Under the pieces are notes generated by a model. It ran no database searches and was not told the origin of the DNA. It saw only the letters and a program-made list of their open reading frames with translations. A stretch of DNA of 64,000 nt from Trichomonas vaginalis G3. Lineage: Eukaryota; Parabasalia; Trichomonadida; Trichomonadidae. This document shows positions 57,129 to 64,000 of this stretch, one piece after another. Numbering within the stretch: position 1 is the first letter of the stretch; each line of letters begins with the position of its first letter. Position numbers and translations under genes: made by a program. The DNA lies in NCBI RefSeq assembly GCF_026262505.1, contig NC_067207.1, forward strand, positions 6,952,252-7,016,251, written 5' to 3'.

Positions 57129-57370
57129 CATGGTGCAAATATCAATGAAAAAGAAAAAAATGGAGAGACTCCTCTTCATCATACAGCATATAAAAATAAT
57201 AAAGAAATCGCCGAACTTCTTATTTCACATGGTGCAAATATCAACGAAAAAGATAAAAATGGAGAGACTCCTCTTCATCATACAGCATATAAAAATAATA
57301 AAGAAATCGCCGAACTTCTTATTTCACATGGTGCAAATATCAATGAAAAAGATAAAAATGGAAAAGCATA
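57129..57370 (+). repeat. 99-bp tandem repeats coding ankyrin units
   Basis: Near-identical 99-bp units (GAACTTCTTATTTCACATGG in each), each one 33-residue ankyrin repeat; low divergence means recent expansion or homogenisation. Confidence 0.85.
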
Positions 57371-57518
57371 CATTATGAGCTGGGCATTCACAAATTTGAA
57401 AATTTCCATTAAACACAGTGACACATTTTCTACAATTTGTATAGTCAAAACAAAAATGAGAGTATACACACTTGTCTATAAAAGATGCTTATTGTTTAAT
57501 GATAATCTTTTTTTTTGA

Positions 57519-57782
57519 TGCTGTGATCTTCAAAATAAATGTCGGTGCTACGATCTTTTTAACATTCTGAGTACTTGTGTGCCCAGAATGAAAGCTTGAG
57601 AAATTTGAAACTTCGTTTACATCAAGATTTGCATGATGCATAAAATTAAATTGTTTAGCAATAAACATTTACTGACGATGAGAATTATAAATGTTTAGAT
57701 TGTTTTGGGATTATAGAGGCTGAAAAAAAAAGAAGATAATTAATTCATAGTAATATTAAAACAATTTATAATAAAAAACAAA
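57519..57782. other. Host spacer, no gene seen
   Basis: AT-rich 3' region between two convergent genes; nothing recognised. Confidence 0.6.
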
Positions 57783-59180
57783 TTATAGTGTATCATCTAT
57801 CCTCCAATTGTTTAATGAATCGTCATTAGTTTTGGCTATATCTGCAATTGAGCTCCAAATTGCTTTTGTGTCCTTTGTCGGAGGAATTTCCTTGGCTTGT
57901 TTTGATCGCTCGAACGTTGTCAACTTGGAGCGAAGTTGTGAAGCCAATTCTCTTGCATCGTTTTTCCATATATCGATTGCAGACTTCACAGCCGGCAAAA
58001 GATACTGAACAACGAGCTGTGGAACATTCTTAAACGCTTGTAAGAACTGTTCGTTATTGCAATAAATGATCGCATTAACGCATGTAGCAACATGAGGTGA
58101 AGAAATTACATTTGCGAAAGATTGAAGTATCAGAGGTGCAGAAGCTTGAAAAACTCCTTCAGGAAGATATGGTAGAATGTTGGTCAGTTGATTTAAAAAC
58201 GTATTTATCTTTTTCGGATTAGCTTTCGGCCAATGCATGTATAAATATTTCAAACACCAGAATGTTGTTGCTGGATCTTGTATCTGAAAGAACAAAGAGA
58301 GCTCTGATAAAGCTTGTTCAAAATTGTAAGCGTAAGGCGTCGAATAAAGCGGATAAAAAACAGTTCTGAATGTTAAGAATGCGGATTGTTTCATTGGTGG
58401 TTGAAGAGATGTGTAATAAGAGAAAAATAATCGTAATATTGGAGCAATCGAAGAATATTGGTTGACATTATCGTAATAAGCTATTATCTGATCAGTCATA
58501 TAATGCAGTATATCATGTCTTTGTCCAATATATGATTCAATAATTAATTTTATTGTTTCCTCGAATTGCTGTTGCTCTTCTAAGACTGGAGTATCGAGAG
58601 AATTCACCAAGGACTTGCATAGACTCGATGTCAGTAGAGAAGTAAACGTACTATGGTCGAGCATTAATGCTCGTAAAAGTTGATGACAGATTTTGAGGTG
58701 TTCCTGGTTAGTGATTCGATACATAATCTTTACCTCTGAGAATTCGTTTCGGTCTTGAAGTCTGATGGAGTTTCGGAAGATATGTGAAGTGCAAAGTTGA
58801 AATATGGAGATAAAAATGTCATTTGAAACGCCATGTCTGTATATAGGATCGTTCATCAATTTTAGTATATTCGATAATGTTTCTGTTTTCTTTTTGATTT
58901 CTGGATCTTCAACTTCATCTTGAAAAAAGACAAGTTGAACGAGTTCGTATTTTGTATTCATATCAATTCTCTGAAGTAGAGGATTGAGATCGACTAAAAT
59001 ATGTGCATGAGGAGTTAAAGGAGGTAATTTTGTGGGTAAAATTGAAGTATTTTTTGTAAAACTTGTGAAATTTCTTACTCCTGGTGTTGCCACAGTATTT
59101 TCTGCTGGCTTACCAAGTGGTATTACAATTGGTGGTGGCTTTGGAGTCACATTTTTTGGTCTAATAATTTGAGGAATCAT
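57783..59180 (-). CDS. PP2A B56-type regulatory subunit
   Basis: A 465-residue host protein. The N-terminal 60 residues are Pro/Thr-rich and disordered. Residues 70-440 are HEAT-like helices of the B56 (B') family: FLTFRTVFYPLYSTPYAYNFEQALSELSLFF, the signature WCLKYLYMHWPKANPKKINTFLNQL, and SSPHVATCVNAIIYCNNEQFL. B56 subunits direct protein phosphatase 2A to substrates with LxxIxE motifs. Catalytic and scaffold partners are encoded elsewhere. The only in-frame ATG is 59180; the frame is open a few codons upstream without a start. A TCACC close to the Inr consensus lies just before the ATG. Confidence 0.9.
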   Translation of the reverse strand: MIPQIIRPKNVTPKPPPIVIPLGKPAENTVATPGVRNFTSFTKNTSILPTKLPPLTPHAHILVDLNPLLQRIDMNTKYELVQLVFFQDEVEDPEIKKKTETLSNILKLMNDPIYRHGVSNDIFISIFQLCTSHIFRNSIRLQDRNEFSEVKIMYRITNQEHLKICHQLLRALMLDHSTFTSLLTSSLCKSLVNSLDTPVLEEQQQFEETIKLIIESYIGQRHDILHYMTDQIIAYYDNVNQYSSIAPILRLFFSYYTSLQPPMKQSAFLTFRTVFYPLYSTPYAYNFEQALSELSLFFQIQDPATTFWCLKYLYMHWPKANPKKINTFLNQLTNILPYLPEGVFQASAPLILQSFANVISSPHVATCVNAIIYCNNEQFLQAFKNVPQLVVQYLLPAVKSAIDIWKNDARELASQLRSKLTTFERSKQAKEIPPTKDTKAIWSSIADIAKTNDDSLNNWRIDDTL

Positions 59181-59835
59181 AGGTGAAATTGGAATAGATC
59201 GCCGATCTCCGCCTGTGTGTGAGTTGATCTTAAATCCACTTATCTGATGTTAGAAATAAAATTATACGTTCTTCTTTCTCATAGTTTAATTTTCTCAAAT
59301 AAAAATTGAAAAAAATTGAATGGGTCTAAAATGGTTCATCCAGAATTATGTATTAATTATTGCATGTGCGAAACATAATATACTTCGGGTCATACAAAAT
59401 AATTTCAAAGGATTCAAAAGTATAATCATCATTTAAAAATGAATAATGTACCGTAATAATGATAGACATGGTAATCGATCATTGAAATTTGTCACTTTTA
59501 TTCGGGTCTAAAAGTTATTCTCTGTGAGCTATTATACTTGTATATATATTTTGATTATATGTAAAGAAAGGACGATTGAATTCTTATGAAAAGCATGTAA
59601 ATATTTGAATTAAAATAATATTATCATAGATAGATTATAATAGATATGTCATATATAAAAATTTGATTTTGGGCTAGCATGTATCAAATATTGAAATCAA
59701 AAAAAGAAATTAATAAGGATAAGGCTTTCACTCTAGGTATTTAAGATAACTTAGTGCTCCAGTCCCTAAATTATTGATTATTCAGTATATCCTTATTACT
59801 TTTTTCAAAGATATCTTTTTAGATCATTCAAACAT
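59181..59835. other. Host intergenic, promoter region of two divergent genes
   Basis: About 650 bases, AT-rich. Apart from the initiator-like motif before 59836 I see no gene, tRNA or repeat. Confidence 0.6.
59824..59828 (+). promoter_or_regulatory. Initiator (Inr) of the glycosyltransferase gene
   Basis: TCATT fits the T. vaginalis initiator TCA-Y-W; the A is 10 bases before the ATG at 59836, the usual spacing. Confidence 0.6.
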
Positions 59836-61083
59836 ATGTTAATCCAACTACTTTTAGTGCATATTTCAAGTGAAGAAGCTGAAAACATTACAATGCATGA
59901 CTTCGCTTTTGGAATATGGACTGGAAAAAAAATGATAAAATCTAGAATTTTGCCTTTGGCAAAAACATGGTTAAAATTTGTTCCTTCTATCGACATTTAT
60001 TCAGATTATCTCGATATGGATGATGTTTATGAAGTATTAAATAGTTCCAATCACTTAAATATCACATTTCATACGATTCCAACTTTTGCTCATCATTTGG
60101 TTGGTACAAATTTTGATAATGTGTGGAATCATGCACAATCTCGCCATCTAATTGCATTTTCAGATTTATATCGCAGATATCCGAACAAAAAATGGTACTT
60201 TTTAGGAGACGATGATACATTTCTCTTTCCTAACGGTATCATTAAAAACTTAAAAGATTTTAACTATACAGAACAGCGAATTCTCGGTCATCAATTTGCA
60301 ATCTTCCCTTCTCTTATTAAATTTTACCAATCGAATCAATCCAATTATTACTTTTGCCAAGGTGGTGCAGGGTTCTTTGTTTCTCAAGCAATGATGAAAT
60401 TCCTTGGTCCTCGAATCTTAAATTGCTCAAAGTACTACGAAGCATTTAATTTCGTAAGTGATATTAGAATTAGTGCTTGTATCGACTTCTATTCAACGAT
60501 AAATAATATTTCAACAAATTATTCGAATTATATTGATCAAATTGGGCTAATTAACGGCGATCTCCCAGAAAAATCGACATCAAAAGGCTCTCCTGATAAT
60601 CAGCCAATATCTTATCATCACTCTGTTGATAAAATTACTGAATTAATTTGGAATTCCTCATTTTCAACTTGGACTTACAAAAATGGAACAGATGTCTTTG
60701 TTGAATGGACTCATGTTTTCGGTTCTCATATTACTACTGAAATTGCTTACGAAGGCAATTTTATGGATATTATCTGGGGATACATGATATATGCTCCATA
60801 CGGAAACAATTATTATTCAGAGACACCTCCAGAGCCTGTATTTTCCTCAAATGAAAGTGAAATTCCTTATAAATATATTCAAAATTTCCAGAATAACATA
60901 ACTTTTGAATATATTTGTGATGATAATTTGAAACATGGAAGTGTTGTTTTCGATCATTTCCTTGGAGAAGGAAAAGAAGGCACTTCTTTCAGAGTTCATT
61001 GTGATCCTCCAAAACCATACATGCACAACTTTCCAAATGGTTCACCACTATCTTTATTACATGAAGATCAAAGTGATCTTTAG
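59836..61083 (+). CDS. Fringe/C1GALT-like glycosyltransferase (GT31)
   Basis: A 415-residue protein. It starts with a short hydrophobic stretch (MLIQLLLVHIS), a possible signal peptide. Typical GT31 features follow: AQSRHLIAFSDLYRRYPNKKWYFLGDDDTFLFPNGI, with the metal-binding DDD (about 127-129). Then CQGGAGFFVSQAMMKFL and VSDIRISACI, the acceptor-site loops. Family members add GlcNAc or Gal to O-linked sugars in the secretory pathway. Sugar and acceptor here are not predictable. Several N-glycosylation sequons suggest a luminal location. Start is supported by the initiator. Confidence 0.88.
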   Translation: MLIQLLLVHISSEEAENITMHDFAFGIWTGKKMIKSRILPLAKTWLKFVPSIDIYSDYLDMDDVYEVLNSSNHLNITFHTIPTFAHHLVGTNFDNVWNHAQSRHLIAFSDLYRRYPNKKWYFLGDDDTFLFPNGIIKNLKDFNYTEQRILGHQFAIFPSLIKFYQSNQSNYYFCQGGAGFFVSQAMMKFLGPRILNCSKYYEAFNFVSDIRISACIDFYSTINNISTNYSNYIDQIGLINGDLPEKSTSKGSPDNQPISYHHSVDKITELIWNSSFSTWTYKNGTDVFVEWTHVFGSHITTEIAYEGNFMDIIWGYMIYAPYGNNYYSETPPEPVFSSNESEIPYKYIQNFQNNITFEYICDDNLKHGSVVFDHFLGEGKEGTSFRVHCDPPKPYMHNFPNGSPLSLLHEDQSDL

Positions 61084-61326
61084 GAAAATCTTTATATATT
61101 TGTTTGTTTGTAAAATTTTTTATTTGATTTGTTTTATTTTTCTTTAGCAAATCGATAGTTCGTTTGTATTATCATTAAACCTTTCGTTTATTTTATGTTA
61201 AGTGATATATGTTAAATTAATGAGAAAATTAAAGCAAATCATACTCAGAGATCGCTAAATCAACAAACTCTGTTAAAGTGTTATATATGATACCAAGAGA
61301 ATAGTAATAAAATGTCATGATTGTTT

Positions 61327-61331
61327 TCATT
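61327..61331 (+). promoter_or_regulatory. Initiator (Inr) of the Sm G gene
   Basis: TCATT with its A 6 bases before the ATG at 61335. This favours 61335 over the ATG at 61317. Confidence 0.55.
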
Positions 61332-61334
61332 ATT

Positions 61335-61580
61335 ATGAGTGTCCAAATGACTCAAGCACAACCTCCATATCCTGAATTAAAAGGGCACTTACAAAAACAA
61401 GTTAAGATTATGTTAAACAAAGATAGAGAAGTTTCTGGTATTCTAACAGGATTTGATCACTTTATGAATCTTACAATCAGAGATGCACAAATCAAAACGC
61501 CTTACGACAAAGCACCCGTATTTTGTAACTCGTGTGTTATCAGAGGAACTATGATTTTATCGGTAGAAACCTTGAATTGA
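61335..61580 (+). CDS. SmG: Spliceosomal Sm G protein
   Basis: An 81-residue protein. Sm1 motif: KGHLQKQVKIMLNKDREVSGILTGFDHFMNLTI. Sm2-like end: SCVIRGTMILSVETL, with the RG found in Sm G. The length and the short N-terminus are typical for Sm G, a ring subunit of U1, U2, U4 and U5 snRNPs. Known biology: the parasite has few introns yet keeps a spliceosome. I start at 61335 (MSVQMTQAQPPYPELK), because an initiator-like TCATT sits just upstream; 61347 is another possible Met. LSm7 is the main alternative. Confidence 0.88.
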   Translation: MSVQMTQAQPPYPELKGHLQKQVKIMLNKDREVSGILTGFDHFMNLTIRDAQIKTPYDKAPVFCNSCVIRGTMILSVETLN

Positions 61581-62330
61581 CAAAATTTCAATAATAATTT
61601 CAAATTTTTCATTACATTTCACTATCAAGTACAAGACCTCTTAGTTTTTATCCTATAGACATCTTATGAATAGTAAGAAATTTGTTAATCTCGTTCACTT
61701 ACTTCATTGATTTCAAATTTTGATATTTTCCAAGTTGATAATAATCATGTTTTTCTTCTGATGTAACGACTAATGATGATGAAAAGACTTTAATCGAAGA
61801 AATTCATGAAAAGCAATTATTGTCCAAAAAAAAAAGAACAAACTACCGGAAATAAAAGCGCAAGATTTCCGATTTGTTTCGTACCAAGAAGTATGATTAA
61901 CTTCATGGTGCCGAAATTTTAAAAGTGTACTTTATGAATTTAATTTTTTAATGAAACACTTACATTGATAATCCCATATAGATTTAGAAAAAAATAAGTT
62001 TACAGGATTTATTTTTCAAATTTTAATTGATGAACATATAAATAAGTCTTCTTCCTGTGAAAACAAAACTAGCTTTCCTTGTCTCATCATTAAATCTTTC
62101 AAACGAGTTTAAATTGTGATTAAAATACAAAAATGATGTTCACAGAATATTGCTTGAATATAGAATGGAATAGAAATATATAGATATCATCTATTCTTAA
62201 TTTATAATTTTCAGATCCAAAAATAAATATTCTTGGTATCTTGATAGGTGATGACATGGTGATCATGTGTTGTAGTAATGGCTTCAGGATATACAAAAAA
62301 TAGCATAACTCTCATGTTTGCTTACAAGAT
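61581..62330. other. Host intergenic, no gene seen
   Basis: About 750 bases of AT-rich DNA between the Sm G gene and a BspA-like fragment. No long frame, RNA gene or repeat recognised. Confidence 0.6.
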
Positions 62331-62966
62331 CTTTAGAGAATAGTAGTTGGTGAAGACTATCTTGATAATGATCGCATACTATTTACAACAGATCGTAGTG
62401 TTCATGTTATCCTGCGATTACCATGTGAGATCATCTACGGAAATCCCTCAACCGGAATATTTGCTTTCGCAGGAAGTCGAAATACTCTTTTGTCTGTCAC
62501 ATTTCCGCCGGGTTCTATGCTTAAAACAATTGGTGAACTTGCATTCAATGGTTGTTCAAAACTTTCTTCGATTAATTTCACTAACTGTGAATTCCTAATG
62601 GAAATCAAAGGTTATGCCTTTAATGGTTGTAAACAATTAACAGAAATTATACATCCTAAAAATCTGAATGAACTGGCAGGTGGAGTTTTACAAGGCACTG
62701 GAATTACTTATTTAAATATTCCGAATTCAGTGACTCGCATCGGACACTATTGTTGTGCTTATTGTGGACAATTACGCACAGTAAATATTGAGCCAGAATC
62801 GCAATTAGTTTACATTGGGAATGTGGCATTTGAAGGCGCACGAATATCAAAAATCTTCATCCCGAAGCTCGTTTCAAGTGTAGAAATTAGGTCACTAATG
62901 CCTATAGGAGAAATTGTTGTTGATCCAGAAAATCAACACTTCACATCTGATGATGGTATATTGAGC
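62331..62966 (+). pseudogene. BspA-like leucine-rich-repeat gene fragment
   Basis: An open stretch with no start codon at its head (an in-frame stop lies immediately before it). It reads TTDRSVHVILRLPCEIIYGNPS, then LRR_5-type repeats (SMLKTIGELAFNGCSKLSSINFTNCEFL, LMEIKGYAFNGCKQLTEI, GITYLNIPNSVTRIGHYCCAYC). It then stops being BspA at ENQHFTSDDGIL (about 62962), where the complement of the peptidase gene begins. BspA-like proteins are abundant surface or secreted proteins in T. vaginalis. This piece lacks both ends, so a fossil. Confidence 0.85.
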
Positions 62967-64000
62967 TGTTCCAATTTCTTCGAATGTTCCTTGTCCTGGA
63001 ATGACTCTCTTGAATGTGAAGGTGTGCATTTCATCTCTTGTCTTCTTGAACTGTTCGAAATCAAACAAATATGGTTCGCGAGCAGGAATTCTAAATGGCT
63101 TTGCAGTCTCAAATTCTTCACCATCATAAACATAACCTGTCTGATAAATAATTGAAACTGGGTGGAACTCTTTGAATCCCCATGAATCAAGAAGAGAATC
63201 AGCAGTTGCTGTAACAGAAGCTGTGTAATTGTACAGATTAGGCCATGTCTTGAAATATGGCCTCATATCTCTCTTTGCAATATAAGAAATTGTCAACATA
63301 AACTGGCTAACAAAAGAACCATTTCGTGCAAAGTATTTTCCATCTCTTGTTGAACGGATAATTTTACGTTGACGATCTGGGCCAAACCAATACAAATGAA
63401 GACCGTACCAATACAATAAATCTTTTGCATTGACATTACCAGCTTGGTGTGCTGTATTTGCCCAATCTCCAGACATGGCAATGCTTCCCCAAAAATTAAT
63501 CATTCTTGTGGCATCAATTTCTGTCATTAAAGACATAGAAATAAGATTCAATACATTATTTGAAACTTCACCCCATGCACCAAATTCCCAACCATTCTGG
63601 AAGTGATGTGCATATTCATGGAGTTGGCCCCAGCATCCCCATTTTGCATAATCATAGTTTGTCCACTCTCTTTGCCAACCTATTGGCTCATAAACTTGGT
63701 TACCGCCTGTAAGGGCAACAGCTGTACCCACTCTGACGAATCTATCAACTGTTGTACGAAGAGGTGTTCTAACTCTTCCGTCAGATCTTCTTGGAACTGC
63801 AGATACTTCACTGCATGAATATAAAACACGGGAAACACTTCTCCAGAAGGCCATAGCATCGTTAAGTTTGACATAACTCCTGACAAATTTGCTTGGGACA
63901 GCCACGAAACCTGCGCCGTAATCAAGGGATAGTATTGGACCAGGATATTTGGAAACTTCTTCTTCCCATTCTTCATCTGTAGTTACACCATATATGAAAT
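62895..64000 (-). pseudogene. M60-like (enhancin-type) peptidase gene, truncated at 3' end; 5' end beyond the window
   Basis: Open from the window edge on the minus strand (FIYGVTTDEEWEEEVSK...) to the stop at 62895. The zinc motif HEYAHHFQNGWEFGAWGE is the HExxH...E of the M60/enhancin family, known to cut mucins. The region around it (WGCWGQL before; VSNNVLNLISMSLM after) also fits. A segment GSFVSQFMLTISYIAK and WGFKEFHP follow. The peptidase sense ends at about 62966 (TFEEIGTAQ). The last approx. 24 residues are read from the opposite strand of the BspA-like fragment, so the C-terminal part of the gene has been lost. The initiator Met is not visible. Confidence 0.85.

Larger units (their letters stand above)
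54627..57518 (+). pseudogene. DUF3447/ankyrin-repeat protein gene, split by a mariner
   Basis: Host gene in two pieces, 54627-55695 and 57001-57518, around the mariner. I start at the second Met (MSNQDTHPNKYSEL), which follows the inverted repeat; the frame is also open seven codons upstream. The N-terminal approx. 260 residues have the helical DUF3447-like region seen before ankyrin repeats in T. vaginalis proteins. Ankyrin repeats follow (ESPLHYATTYNRKEIAELLISHGA). After the insertion five more repeats continue in the same frame (SKETAEILLSHGANINEKD). The last approx. 45 residues diverge. Ankyrin proteins bind other proteins; a specific partner is not known. Without the element the frame reads straight through. 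Confidence 0.85.

Noticed and set aside
61581-62330. Possible RNA gene in the long spacer
   Set aside because: I found no tRNA-like cloverleaf, box elements or conserved snRNA motifs by eye.
62347-62598. Separate small gene before the BspA-like fragment
   Set aside because: Out-of-frame reading of the BspA-like sequence.

Overview
The window looks like the genome of the parabasalid parasite Trichomonas vaginalis or a very close relative. Evidence: AT-rich DNA with intronless genes; a BspA-like leucine-rich-repeat gene, a Pmp-like beta-helix surface gene, an M60-like peptidase and a DUF3447/ankyrin gene; an approx. 1.3 kb mariner closely resembling Tvmar1; initiator-type motifs (TCA-Y-W) 6-10 bases before host start codons; and a very large Polinton (Maverick).

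Layout. 1-1879: host flank with the 5' part of a RING gene and a gene with an H1/H15-like winged helix. 1880-23090: left approx. 21 kb of a Polinton (copy 1), ending at a 100-N gap (23091-23190). 23191-25110: 3' part of a Pmp-like surface gene interrupted by a 763-bp non-coding element with inverted ends. 25716-28677: the complete RING gene and the H15-like gene again. 28988-54301: the whole Polinton (copy 2, 25.3 kb), with terminal inverted repeats and matching 5-bp flanks. 54302-57518: an ankyrin gene split by the mariner. 57783-61580: a PP2A B56-type subunit, a Fringe/GT31-type glycosyltransferase and the spliceosomal Sm G protein. 62331-64000: a BspA-like fragment abutting tail to tail with a truncated M60-like peptidase gene that runs off the window.

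1-23090 and 27109-50198 are the same sequence (host flank plus element) at an offset of about 27108. Because copy 1 ends exactly at the gap, I think this is most likely one locus assembled twice, though a real tandem duplication is not excluded.

The Polinton carries family B DNA polymerase, retrovirus-type integrase, A32/FtsK-type packaging ATPase, a likely double-jelly-roll major capsid protein and a candidate penton, so it is a virus-like element. Its accessory set is unusual: a bacteriophage-type tail-fibre protein with a collar-like C-terminus, an SF3 helicase, an HNH/NUMOD4-like protein with a Glu-rich coiled coil, a Dam-like adenine methyltransferase, and two small amphipathic proteins. 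It also has non-coding architecture: a 21-bp dyad iteron array, palindromic GTTAGA/TCTAAC repeats around one gene, a shared T-run/TAAATG-like start motif on many genes, and a cluster of Myb-type sites at the right end. The element looks young. I treat both copies as fossils, each with several broken genes (about six to eight).
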